From: Flavobacteriaceae bacterium
GTDB lineage: Bacteria; Bacteroidota; Bacteroidia; Flavobacteriales; Flavobacteriaceae
DNA length: 53,636 bases
Direction of reading: 5' to 3'
NCBI GenBank assembly: GCA_002702895.1
Contig: PACX01000024.1
Span: 1-53,636 of the forward strand
The stretch's first letter is position 1; every line of letters starts with the position of its first letter. The notes beneath the pieces are model-generated. The model had not been told where the DNA came from. It did not search any database and worked only from the letters and a program-made list of their open reading frames with translations. Positions 26,250 to 34,894 of this stretch are shown one piece after another. The position numbers and the translations under genes were made by a program.

Positions 26250-27674
26250 TTATACTGTAAATTTCTTTGAAAGATCTTCCACGTACTTTCTAAATTGTTT
26301 ATCAGTAAATGAAAGGTTGTCAACAGTTTTACATGCATGTAGAACAGTTGCATGGTCTCTATGACCAATTTGAGTTCCAATACTAGCTAAAGATGCTTTA
26401 GTGAATTTTTTAGCAAAAAACATTGCTAACTGCCTAGCTTGTACTATATGTCTTTTTCTAGTTTTGGATTGAAGAGTGGAAACATCCATTTGAAAATATT
26501 CAGACACTATTTTTTGAATATAATCAATTGAAACTTCTCTTTTAGTGTTTTTTACAAATTTATCAACAACACCTTTTGCTAGATCAATCGTTATCTCTTT
26601 CCTATTAAATGAGGATTGGGCTATTAGAGAAATTATAGCACCTTCCAATTCTCTGACATTAATTTTTATATTTTTTGCTACATAATCAATAATTTCATCG
26701 GAAATATTAACTCCATCACGAAAAAGTTTATTTTTTAAAATAGAAACCCTTGTTTCATAATCTGGCCTTTGTAATTCTGCAGATAATCCCCATTTAAATC
26801 TGGATAAAAGTCTCTGCTCTATATCTTGCATATCTACAGGAGCTTTATCTGAAGTTAAGATTACTTGTTTGCCATTTTGATGTAGATGATTGAAAATATG
26901 AAAGAAAACATCTTGAGTCCCTGTTTTACCTGATAAAAATTGCACATCATCAATAATTAAAACATCAATTATTTGATAAAAATGTATAAAATCATTTCTA
27001 TTATTTTTTTTAACTGATTCTATATATTGTTGAGTAAATTTTTCAGCAGAAATATATAATACAGTTTTTTCAGGAAATTTTTCTTTAATATTTACACCAA
27101 TTGCATGTACCAAATGAGTTTTACCTAATCCAACACCTCCAAAAATTAATAAAGGATTAAAAGATGTCCCCCCAGGTTTATTTGAAACTGCCATTCCAGC
27201 AGACCTCGCGAGTCTATTAGCATCTCCTTCTAAAAAATTATCAAAATTGTAATTTGCGTTAAGTTGAGATTCTATTTTTAAATTTTTAATTCCAGGAATT
27301 ATAAATGGATTTTTTAATTGAGTATTTAAATTTCTAAAGGGAATATCTACCTTTTGAGAGGGAATATTTGACTTGTATTGACTAGGGATTTTTTCAGTAA
27401 ATGGTTTTAGATTGCCAAAAGTATTTTCCATTTTAATTATATATACTAATCTGGCTTTATTTCCAAGTTCTTTCGTTAGAGCTAGTTTAAGTAATTTTAT
27501 GTAATGTTCTTCAAGCCATTCATAAAAAAATTTACTTGGAACTTGAATGTTTAAAACATTTCCTTCAAGCTTTAAAGGTATAATAGGGTCAAACCATGTT
27601 TTATATGCTTGGATTTGTATGTTGTCTTTAACAAATTTGAGACAATTATTCCATACAGATTCAGCTGTTAACAT
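26250..27674 (-). CDS. dnaA: chromosomal replication initiator protein
   Basis: 474 residues with all four domains: N-terminal VWNNCLKFVKDNIQIQAYKTWF (domain I), a linker, the AAA+ domain with Walker A GGVGLGKTHLVHAIG and Walker B VLIIDDVQFLSGK, the Arg-finger segment SRFKWGLSAELQRPDYETR, and the DNA-binding helix-turn-helix with the signature IGHRDHATVLHACKTV. It binds DnaA boxes to open the origin. An inverted repeat (27695-27710) sits 21 bp upstream, but no DnaA-box cluster is seen there. Confidence 0.97.
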   Translation of the reverse strand: MLTAESVWNNCLKFVKDNIQIQAYKTWFDPIIPLKLEGNVLNIQVPSKFFYEWLEEHYIKLLKLALTKELGNKARLVYIIKMENTFGNLKPFTEKIPSQYKSNIPSQKVDIPFRNLNTQLKNPFIIPGIKNLKIESQLNANYNFDNFLEGDANRLARSAGMAVSNKPGGTSFNPLLIFGGVGLGKTHLVHAIGVNIKEKFPEKTVLYISAEKFTQQYIESVKKNNRNDFIHFYQIIDVLIIDDVQFLSGKTGTQDVFFHIFNHLHQNGKQVILTSDKAPVDMQDIEQRLLSRFKWGLSAELQRPDYETRVSILKNKLFRDGVNISDEIIDYVAKNIKINVRELEGAIISLIAQSSFNRKEITIDLAKGVVDKFVKNTKREVSIDYIQKIVSEYFQMDVSTLQSKTRKRHIVQARQLAMFFAKKFTKASLASIGTQIGHRDHATVLHACKTVDNLSFTDKQFRKYVEDLSKKFTV

Positions 27675-27694
27675 TTATAAAATAATATTTTTGG

Positions 27695-27710
27695 TTGTTA
27701 TAAATAACAA
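27695..27710. promoter_or_regulatory. 16-bp inverted repeat upstream of dnaA
   Basis: TTGTTAT-AA-ATAACAA: perfect 7-base arms with a 2-base spacer, 21 bp before the dnaA ATG. The geometry is the same as the crtB repeat at 825-840 but the sequence differs. Candidate operator for dnaA control; chance is possible. Confidence 0.35.
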
Positions 27711-27865
27711 TAAAATTTGAAAAACTTTATTGAACTTTAATAAGTAACAAATATGTACAAATTTTTATTAAAAAAAAATCATTTTGCTATTGAATTTTAA
27801 ATTTTTTTTGTTCATATTAAGGACACACAAGTTTTCAATTAAAAAAAATATTAAATACTTAAAAT

Positions 27866-28261
27866 TTGGAGGATAAATTAGATATCAATGTTAGGTATAG
27901 TGAAACAGATCAAATGTCTTTTGTTTACCATGGAAATTATGTAAAGTATTTTGAAATGGGTAGGATTTCCTGGCTTAAAAAACTTGGGTTTTCCTATAAA
28001 AAAATGGAAGAGGATGGTGTTATGTTACCTGTGATTGACTTAAAAATTAATTTTAAACAATCCGCAGTATTTGATGATAAATTAACTTTAATTACTAAGT
28101 TAGTTAAACTGCCATCCTACATGATTGAATTTAATTATGAAATTATTAAGGAAGATAAAATTATTACTTTTGGATATACTAAATTAATTTTTTTAAATTC
28201 CAAAACAAATAAACCAATCAGATGTCCAATTAAGATTTTAGATGCAATTAGAAGGGCTTAA
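27866..28261 (+). CDS. acyl-CoA thioesterase, YbgC/4HBT family
   Basis: 131 residues, hot-dog fold. The signature YSETDQMSFVYHGNYVKYFEMGR carries the catalytic Asp15 and His22. The rest includes LPVIDLKINFKQSAVFDD and a C-terminal GYTKLIFLN strand. Relatives hydrolyse short or medium acyl-CoAs and in many bacteria associate with Tol-Pal or lipid metabolism. The start is TTG at 27866; the first ATG lies inside the active-site motif, so it cannot be used. It overlaps ribD at its 3' end by 14 bp. Confidence 0.87.
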   Translation: MEDKLDINVRYSETDQMSFVYHGNYVKYFEMGRISWLKKLGFSYKKMEEDGVMLPVIDLKINFKQSAVFDDKLTLITKLVKLPSYMIEFNYEIIKEDKIITFGYTKLIFLNSKTNKPIRCPIKILDAIRRA

Positions 28262-29261
28262 AAATTTCAAGCATATCCTTATCAATAATCTTTTTTAAAA
28301 CAATTTTTCCATTAATTTTAGGGGCACTTAGTCCTTGATTCATTTTTTTTTCATTAGTAAATATTCTAGCTTCATCCCAAAGATTATTTTTTATAAACTC
28401 CTGTAAAGTTTTTTTTCCTCCTTCAATAATTACAGATTGAATTTTTTTCTTAAACAAAAATTCACTTATTCCAATTGACAATGATTTACTATTGTCAATA
28501 TTTTTATCAATTATTTTAATTGTATTAGCTTGATTATCAAAAACATTATATGTCTTTTTTAAATCATTTTTCAAATCGATTACTATTCTAATAGGATTTA
28601 TTCCTTTCCAACTTCTAATATTTAACATTGGATTATCAGATCTAACGGTATTATACCCAATTAAAATCGCATGTTCTTCAGATCTCCATTTATGAACTAA
28701 TTGTCTGCTTTTTTCTGAACTAATCCAATATGGTTTTGTTTTATCTTTTTTTATTGGTGCAATAAATTTATCTTTTGATTGTGCCCATTTTAAAATAATA
28801 AATGGTCTTCTGTATTTATTATAATGAAGAAAAACTTTATGTAATTCTTTACATTCTTTTTCTAAAACTCCTTTAATTACATTTATTTTACCTTTTTCTA
28901 ATAAATGGATACCATTACCATTTACTTTAGTACTATTGTCTAAAGTTCCTACAACAACATTTGGTATTTCATAATTTATGATAGAATTACAACATGGTGG
29001 GGTCTTGCCGTAATGACAACATGGTTCTAATGTGACGTATAAGGTAGATTTTTTTAAAATTTCCTTTTCTTTAACATTATTAATTGCATTGATTTCAGCA
29101 TGATTCCCGCCATACTCACTAGAAAATGCTTCGGAAATTATTTTATTATTATGAACTATTATACATCCAACACAAGGATTTGGGAATGTTGTGCCTAATC
29201 CTTTTTTAGCAATTTCAATGCACCTTGACATATAAAATTCATGACTGGAATTATTAATCAT
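28248..29261 (-). CDS. ribD: bifunctional riboflavin deaminase/reductase RibD
   Basis: 337 residues, two domains. The N-terminal deaminase (1-145) has the zinc site NHAEINAI and PCCHYGKTPPC. The C-terminal reductase (145-337) has FIILKWAQSKD, AILIGYNTVRSDNPMLN and VIIEGGKKTLQEFI. It catalyses deamination and then side-chain reduction in riboflavin synthesis. No other rib gene is near. A promoter-like TAATTTTG lies 52 bp upstream (29313-29320). Confidence 0.95.
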   Translation of the reverse strand: MINNSSHEFYMSRCIEIAKKGLGTTFPNPCVGCIIVHNNKIISEAFSSEYGGNHAEINAINNVKEKEILKKSTLYVTLEPCCHYGKTPPCCNSIINYEIPNVVVGTLDNSTKVNGNGIHLLEKGKINVIKGVLEKECKELHKVFLHYNKYRRPFIILKWAQSKDKFIAPIKKDKTKPYWISSEKSRQLVHKWRSEEHAILIGYNTVRSDNPMLNIRSWKGINPIRIVIDLKNDLKKTYNVFDNQANTIKIIDKNIDNSKSLSIGISEFLFKKKIQSVIIEGGKKTLQEFIKNNLWDEARIFTNEKKMNQGLSAPKINGKIVLKKIIDKDMLEIFKPF

Positions 29262-29312
29262 TCTTAATTATATAAATTATTCTATTGATATTTATGATGT
29301 ATCTTCATAATA

Positions 29313-29320
29313 CAAAATTA
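29313..29320 (-). promoter_or_regulatory. possible -7 element for ribD
   Basis: Minus strand TAATTTTG fits TAnnTTTG, 52 nt before the ribD ATG. No -33 element is obvious. The gap holds a leader of roughly 45 nt, without a recognisable FMN riboswitch. Confidence 0.28.
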
Positions 29321-29329
29321 ATCTAAAAA

Positions 29330-29824
29330 ATGGAAGTTAAAACAGAATGGATTATAAGAGAAATTGTTAATTCTGATAATAAAGAATTAGAAAATGTTTT
29401 ACGATCTGTTATGATAGAATTTAAGGTTCCAAAAAAGGGTACAGCACTCAGTGATCCAGAACTAAAAAAAATGAGCGTTGCTTACGAAAAATCTAAGAGT
29501 ATTTATTTTGTGATTGAGAAAAATGGTAAAATATTTGGTGGTGCTGGTATTTCTCAATTAAAGAATTCAGATGAAAATATTTGTGAACTTCAAAAAATGT
29601 ACTTTTTAAATAATGCCAGAGGAATTGGTTTAGGTAAGAAAATGATTAAAAGATGCATAGAAAATGCTAGAAAATATAAATATGATATGTGTTATATTGA
29701 AACAATGCACAATATGAAATCAGCTCAAAAATTATATTTATCAGAGGGCTTTAGTTATATTAATAAACCAAAGGGTAACACAGGACATTCTTCTTGTCCT
29801 GTATGGATGATAAAGTATTTATAA
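29330..29824 (+). CDS. GNAT family N-acetyltransferase
   Basis: 164 residues. The acetyl-CoA loop is ARGIGLGKKMIKRCIENAR, preceded by the strand ELQKMYFLN and followed by CYIETMHNMKSAQKLYLSEGF, the motif B region. The substrate is unknown. The stop overlaps the prmC start as TAATG, so the two are coupled; an acetyltransferase beside prmC is suggestive of ribosome or release-factor modification, but this is speculation. Confidence 0.85.
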   Translation: MEVKTEWIIREIVNSDNKELENVLRSVMIEFKVPKKGTALSDPELKKMSVAYEKSKSIYFVIEKNGKIFGGAGISQLKNSDENICELQKMYFLNNARGIGLGKKMIKRCIENARKYKYDMCYIETMHNMKSAQKLYLSEGFSYINKPKGNTGHSSCPVWMIKYL

Positions 29825-30663
29825 TGACATTAATTGAGTACTATAATTTATTTTTTAACATATTAGATTCTAAAATTCAGAAAAATGAATTAAATGAGTT
29901 TTTTTTCTGGCTTATTGAATACTATTGTAATATCAATAGAATGGAATATATTTTAAATCCAAACTATTTAATTGATAAAGATCAAAAATCCAATCTTTTT
30001 AAAGCTATTGAACAACTAAAAAAAAATATGCCAATTCAATACGTTATTGGAGAATCAGAGTTTATGAATCTTAAATTTTACTTAAATAATAAAGTTCTAA
30101 TTCCAAGACCTGAGACTGAAGAATTAGTCTCTTGGGTTTTAAGTATGAAACCTGTAAATAAAAAAATTTTAGATATTGGTACAGGAAGTGGATGCATTGC
30201 AATCACATTAGCGAAATTTATAAAATCTTGTGACTTAACTGCATGGGATATTAATAAGGAAATATTAGAAGTTGCAAGAAAAAATGCTCTTTCAAATAAG
30301 GTTAAGGTATTATTTGAGATTCAGGATATATCCAGAATAAAATCAGATAGAAAATTCGATATAATTGTATCTAATCCTCCTTATATTTGTAATAGTGAAA
30401 AGAAAAATATAAAAGAAAATGTTTTGCTTTTTGAACCTCATAAAGCATTATTTGTTGATGATAATGATCCTTTATTTTTTTATGATAAAATAATTGATTT
30501 TGGAAAGAAAAATTTAAATAATAATGGAAATATTTTTTTTGAAATTAATGAAAATCACAATCAAAAAGTTTCAGATCTTTTAATTAAAGCAGGTTTTCAC
30601 GATATTGAATTAAAAAAAGATTATAGATTAAAAAATAGAATGATAAGAGCTAGTTTTAAATGA
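29824..30663 (+). CDS. prmC: peptide chain release factor N5-glutamine methyltransferase
   Basis: 279 residues from the ATG at 29824 (MTLIEYYN), which overlaps the preceding stop as TAATG; the open frame extends to 29794 inside the GNAT gene. SAM site KILDIGTGSGCIAITLA, and NPPY in IIVSNPPYICNSE. LIPRPETEELVSW is the PrmC hallmark. It methylates the GGQ glutamine of RF1 and RF2. It overlaps ligA as ATGA. Confidence 0.94.
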   Translation: MTLIEYYNLFFNILDSKIQKNELNEFFFWLIEYYCNINRMEYILNPNYLIDKDQKSNLFKAIEQLKKNMPIQYVIGESEFMNLKFYLNNKVLIPRPETEELVSWVLSMKPVNKKILDIGTGSGCIAITLAKFIKSCDLTAWDINKEILEVARKNALSNKVKVLFEIQDISRIKSDRKFDIIVSNPPYICNSEKKNIKENVLLFEPHKALFVDDNDPLFFYDKIIDFGKKNLNNNGNIFFEINENHNQKVSDLLIKAGFHDIELKKDYRLKNRMIRASFK

Positions 30664-32666
30664 ATTCTGTAAAAAAAAATATCGAAAATTTAAGAAACGA
30701 ATTACATCTCCATAATTACAATTATTATGTATTAGATAAACCTGAAATTAGTGATTATGATTTTGATATGAAATTAAAAGATCTTATTAATCTAGAGAAA
30801 AAACATCCAGAGTTTGAGGATATTAATTCTCCAACAATGAGAGTTGGAGGTGTAATACTAAAAAACTTTAAAACTGTAAAACATGAATTCCCAATGTATT
30901 CTTTAGATAATTCTTATTCCAAAGATGATTTGGAAGATTGGATTAATAGATTGTATAAGAATTTGCAAGATAATGATCTTCAATACTTGTGTGAATTAAA
31001 ATTTGATGGTGTTTCTATTAATTTAACATATGAGTATGGAAAATTAATAAAAGCAGTAACTAGAGGAGATGGTGAAAAAGGAGATGATATTACAGAAAAT
31101 ATTAAAACTATAAAAACTATTCCATTAAAATTAAGAGGAAATTATCCAACTAAATTTGATATTAGAGGAGAAATAATTATTGAAAAAGATAATTTTTTTA
31201 AAATGAATAAAAAAAGATTGTCTGAAGGTTTAGAGCCATATATGAATCCAAGAAATACAGCTTCCGGAAGTCTTAAATTACAAAATAGTAGTGAAGTAGC
31301 TAAAAGACCTTTAAAATGTTTTTTATATCAGATAGTTAGTTCTGAGCAAAAGCTTAAAACTCAAAATGAATATTTATTAAATGCATTAGATTGGGGATTT
31401 AATATTTCTAATACTTATAAGCTCTGTAATAGTATAAACGATATAATGGAATATATTAGTTATTGGGATAAGAAAAGGAATAACTTAAATTTTGAAATAG
31501 ATGGAATTGTTATAAAAGTAAATAAAATTGATTATCAATTTAAACTTGGTTTTACCTCGAAATATCCAAGATGGTCAATTGCATATAAATTTAAAACTGA
31601 ACAAATATCTACCAAGTTATTAAGTGTTTCTTATCAAGTTGGAAGAACAGGTGCTATAACACCAGTAGCTAATTTAGAACCTGTTCTTTTGGGTGGAACC
31701 TATGTTAAAAGAGCATCTTTACATAATCAGGACCAAATAAACAAATTTGATTTGTATTTGAATGATATTGTAATTGTAGAAAAAGGAGGGGAGATTATTC
31801 CAAAAATAGTAGGTGTAGAAATAGAAAAAAGAGATGTTAAATCTGAAAAAATTAAATTTATAGAAAATTGTCCATCTTGTTTTAAACTTCTTTCGAGAAA
31901 AGAAGAGGAAGCTCACCACTATTGCTTGAATTATAATGATTGTCCTCCACAAATCACTGGAAGAATTCAACATTTTATTTCTAGAAAAGCAATGGATATA
32001 AATGGCATTGGAAATGAAACAATTGATTTACTTTATAATAATGGATTAATTTCAAATTATGCTGATCTATATAATCTTAAAAAAGAAGATTTAATTTTGT
32101 TGGATAGAATGGCTGAAAAATCAGTTGAAAATATTTTTATTGGATTAGAAGATTCTAAAAAAATTGGATTTGAAAGGGTTTTGTTTGCCTTAGGAATAAG
32201 ATATGTTGGTCAAACCGTAGCAAAAAAAATAGCTAAAGAATTCAAATATATAAATAAACTAATGTCAGCTTCAATTGATGAATTACTTTTAGTTGATGAA
32301 ATTGGAGAAAGAATTTCAGAAAGTATTGTTGAATTTTTCAGTAATAAAGAAAATATTGAGATTATATATAAACTTAAAAATATAGGCTTACAATTTGAAA
32401 TAGATAAATCTAGTCAATTAACAAACTCTATTTTATCCGGAAATATATTTGTTGTTTCAGGAATTTTTACTGATCATTCAAGAGATGAATTAAAAAACAT
32501 GATAGAAATAAACGGAGGAAGATTATCTTCGTCAATTTCTTCAAAAACAAATTATTTGTTAGGAGGTGATAATATAGGCCCAAGTAAACTTTTAAAAGTA
32601 AAAAAATTAGGAATTCCAGTAATTTCTGAAAATGATTTAATAGAAATGATAAACCTTAAACTTTAA
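30660..32666 (+). CDS. ligA: NAD-dependent DNA ligase
   Basis: 668 residues, full length. The adenylation lysine is Lys114 in ELKFDGVS, within NTase domain 1-320. An OB domain follows, then a zinc finger (CPSCFKLLSRKEEEAHHYC...C), helix-hairpin-helix repeats around MDINGIGNETID and ALGIRYVGQTVAKKIA, and a BRCT domain (about 590-668, FVVSGIFTDHSRDELKNMIE). It seals Okazaki fragments. It starts inside prmC's stop and its last 11 bp overlap the convergent metallophosphatase gene. Confidence 0.97.
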   Translation: MNSVKKNIENLRNELHLHNYNYYVLDKPEISDYDFDMKLKDLINLEKKHPEFEDINSPTMRVGGVILKNFKTVKHEFPMYSLDNSYSKDDLEDWINRLYKNLQDNDLQYLCELKFDGVSINLTYEYGKLIKAVTRGDGEKGDDITENIKTIKTIPLKLRGNYPTKFDIRGEIIIEKDNFFKMNKKRLSEGLEPYMNPRNTASGSLKLQNSSEVAKRPLKCFLYQIVSSEQKLKTQNEYLLNALDWGFNISNTYKLCNSINDIMEYISYWDKKRNNLNFEIDGIVIKVNKIDYQFKLGFTSKYPRWSIAYKFKTEQISTKLLSVSYQVGRTGAITPVANLEPVLLGGTYVKRASLHNQDQINKFDLYLNDIVIVEKGGEIIPKIVGVEIEKRDVKSEKIKFIENCPSCFKLLSRKEEEAHHYCLNYNDCPPQITGRIQHFISRKAMDINGIGNETIDLLYNNGLISNYADLYNLKKEDLILLDRMAEKSVENIFIGLEDSKKIGFERVLFALGIRYVGQTVAKKIAKEFKYINKLMSASIDELLLVDEIGERISESIVEFFSNKENIEIIYKLKNIGLQFEIDKSSQLTNSILSGNIFVVSGIFTDHSRDELKNMIEINGGRLSSSISSKTNYLLGGDNIGPSKLLKVKKLGIPVISENDLIEMINLKL

Positions 32667-33567
32667 TAGAACTTGATTTTTTTGAAATTTTATTCTCTGT
32701 TAGATAAAAGTCAATTTTTCCAAGATTTATACCAAAACATCCAACCTGATTAATTATTACTTGTTTACCTTTTAAATTTTTAACCTTAACAGGGTTTTTC
32801 ATAAATGTATGAGAATGACCACCGATAATAAGATCAATGTCTTTTGTTTTTTCTGCCAATATCAAATCACACATTATACCATCTTTATATCCTCTATTAA
32901 ATCCTAAATGAGATAAACAAATTATGATATCACACTTTAATTCATTTTTTAGTTTATTGGTAACATCTTGAGAAATTTCTATAGGATCTAAATATTCTAT
33001 TCCACTGTACAAATTTTTATCTACTAATCCCTTTAATTTAATTCCAATTCCAAATACACCAATTTTAATACCATCAACAATAAAAATTTCATAATTTTTA
33101 ATTTTTTCTTCCAATGGAGTATTTTTAATAGTATAATTTGAATTTAATAATGGGAAGTTAGCATGTTTTAAAGATTTAGCTAGTTTCTTAATTCCATTGT
33201 CAAATTCATGATTTCCTAAGGTTGAAGCGTTGTAACCTAATTTACTCATAAGTTTTAATTCAATTTCTCCTCCAAAAAAATTGAAATATGGAGTTCCTTG
33301 AAAAATATCTCCAGCATCTAAAACAAGGGTATTTGGATTTTCTTTTTTAAAAGTATTTATCATTTTTGCTCTAGCAATTATTCCTCCACCATTTGGATTA
33401 ATAGGATCAGTTGAGGGGAAAGGATCAATATGGCTATGAACATCATTAGTGTGTAAAATTGTAATCTTTTTTGAATTAAATTTTATTTTTTCAAAACTTA
33501 TAAAAGGAAAAGCTAATCCAAAAATTGTTGAAGAAGTAATTTTATCTATAAAGTATCTTCGTTTCAT
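32656..33567 (-). CDS. metallophosphatase half of a split 5'-nucleotidase, putative Tat signal
   Basis: 303 residues beginning KRRYFIDKITSSTIFGLAFP, a twin-arginine-like signal. The calcineurin-like fold follows: LHTNDVHSHIDPFP, VLDAGDIFQGTPYF, LGNHEFDNG, IICLSHLG and GGHSHTF, the five metal-binding motifs of UshA/5'-nucleotidases. It removes phosphate from nucleotides or sugar nucleotides in the periplasm. The substrate-binding C-terminal domain is encoded by the preceding gene, and the two are coupled by a TAATG overlap. The domain order is therefore reversed relative to UshA. Confidence 0.88.
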   Translation of the reverse strand: MKRRYFIDKITSSTIFGLAFPFISFEKIKFNSKKITILHTNDVHSHIDPFPSTDPINPNGGGIIARAKMINTFKKENPNTLVLDAGDIFQGTPYFNFFGGEIELKLMSKLGYNASTLGNHEFDNGIKKLAKSLKHANFPLLNSNYTIKNTPLEEKIKNYEIFIVDGIKIGVFGIGIKLKGLVDKNLYSGIEYLDPIEISQDVTNKLKNELKCDIIICLSHLGFNRGYKDGIMCDLILAEKTKDIDLIIGGHSHTFMKNPVKVKNLKGKQVIINQVGCFGINLGKIDFYLTENKISKKSSSIKV

Positions 33568-34340
33568 TAAAATCTTATAATTCTATTATCTTTTTTACCA
33601 ATTATGGTATCTTTTTTTGTAATGTAATTTATTAGAACATCTCTAATATTCGTTTTAAGTGGATACAATTCTAATGGATTCTTAAAAAAGTCCATTTTAT
33701 CTCCTCCCTCTTGAAGAAAATTTGATGTTAAAACATAATATGTATCATCAACATTAAATTTTTTATTCTCAACTATTACTTTATCAATTTTTTCTCCTAT
33801 AAATTCTATTTGTATACCAGACGTAGGATGTGCTAATTTTGCTTTATTTATGTATTTTATTAATTCCAAAACTTTTTTTCCTGTCAGTTTAACAACAGTT
33901 GATGTATTATTAAAAGGCATAATAGTAAAAAGATGATGTTGAGTGATTTGTCCTTTATTTAAATTTCCTCTAACTCCTCCAAAATTTAATAAACAAAAAT
34001 CAATATTTTTTGAATACATTTTATTAAAAACAGGTTTTGATTCCTCGATTAATATATCTGCTAAAAGATTTCCTAAAGATGATTCTAATATACCGTCTCG
34101 AATACTTAGTGATTTTTTGGAATACCCTATTATTTTTTGTAGATCTTTAATTTTGTTTTTATAGGGCTGTACTAAATTATCTAATTCTTCATTTTTAACT
34201 ATTGAATCTAAAACTATTATATTTTCTACTTTTATATTATTAATTTGATAATTATAATTATTACATGATAAAAACAATATTATTATTACTATAACAATAT
34301 TTTTATATTTCTTATTATTAAAATATAATATAGGTTTCAA
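33567..34340 (-). CDS. 5'-nucleotidase C-terminal domain lipoprotein
   Basis: 257 residues with a lipoprotein signal (YKNIVIVIIILFLSCNN) near residues 13-32. The body matches the 5'-nucleotidase C-terminal domain: SSLGNLLADILIEE, DFCLLNFGGVRGNL, LFTIMPFNNTSTVVKLTGKKVLELI, YYVLTSNFLQEGGDKMDFF. In UshA this domain binds the nucleotide base by Phe and Gly-Asn-rich segments. It is separate here and encoded upstream of the phosphatase half; the proteins probably meet in the periplasm. Confidence 0.85.
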   Translation of the reverse strand: MKPILYFNNKKYKNIVIVIIILFLSCNNYNYQINNIKVENIIVLDSIVKNEELDNLVQPYKNKIKDLQKIIGYSKKSLSIRDGILESSLGNLLADILIEESKPVFNKMYSKNIDFCLLNFGGVRGNLNKGQITQHHLFTIMPFNNTSTVVKLTGKKVLELIKYINKAKLAHPTSGIQIEFIGEKIDKVIVENKKFNVDDTYYVLTSNFLQEGGDKMDFFKNPLELYPLKTNIRDVLINYITKKDTIIGKKDNRIIRF

Positions 34341-34378
34341 TGATGAAATATGTAATTTTACAGTGTTATTAAATATAT

Positions 34379-34894
34379 ATGATTTTTAAATCACTACATA
34401 ATAAATTATTAAAAAAAAAGATTGAGAATTCTTTAATTAAGCTTTCAAATCAGAGAAGGTTTAAGCCAAATCCTATTAAAACTCTAGGATGTATTGTAGA
34501 TCCATCCTTTCCTGTTTCAGTTGATAAATTTATTGAATTGTCAAATTCTTTGGGCTTAAAAGAAAAAGATTTTAAAATTATAACATTCCAGGAAAACAAA
34601 AATACTTTTAATGTTTTTTCAAATATGAATATGACACCTGAATGTGTTTCCTTTTCTGGAAATTTAAATGGAAAAGATTCGTTAGAATTTATTTCTTTTG
34701 AATTTGATTTATTAATTAATTTTTTCAGATCAAATAACTTTTTAATTTTACTTTCTTCTAAAACAAATGCAAAATTTAGAGTTGGGTTTGAGTCTGTAGA
34801 CTCTAAATTAAATGATTTAATTTTTTCTGAAAAAATTAAAAATTTTTTAGATTTTAAACTAGAATTAATTAAATATTTGAAATTGATAAAATGA
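34379..34894 (+). CDS. conserved flavobacterial protein, DUF6913-like
   Basis: 171 residues, no signal peptide. Features: a basic N-terminal segment, KTLGCIVDPSFPVSVDKFIELSNSLG in which a strand-loop-helix is preserved, and an aromatic-rich middle (FEFDLLINFFRSNNFLILLSSKTNAKFRVGFES). From memory, a protein of this kind (DUF6913) commonly precedes dapA in Flavobacteriia; I cannot confirm it. It overlaps dapA as ATGA. Function unknown. Confidence 0.55.
   Translation: MIFKSLHNKLLKKKIENSLIKLSNQRRFKPNPIKTLGCIVDPSFPVSVDKFIELSNSLGLKEKDFKIITFQENKNTFNVFSNMNMTPECVSFSGNLNGKDSLEFISFEFDLLINFFRSNNFLILLSSKTNAKFRVGFESVDSKLNDLIFSEKIKNFLDFKLELIKYLKLIK

Noticed and set aside
27675-27865. Origin of replication directly upstream of dnaA
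   Set aside because: No TTATnnACA box was found in this gap by eye, only one-mismatch sites; kept as a polarity observation only.
29262-29312. FMN riboswitch upstream of ribD
   Set aside because: The leader is short and AT-rich and lacks the conserved G-rich RFN segments.
32656-34340. 5'-nucleotidase as a broken gene
   Set aside because: Domain order is reversed and each protein has its own export signal, so it cannot arise from one frameshift.
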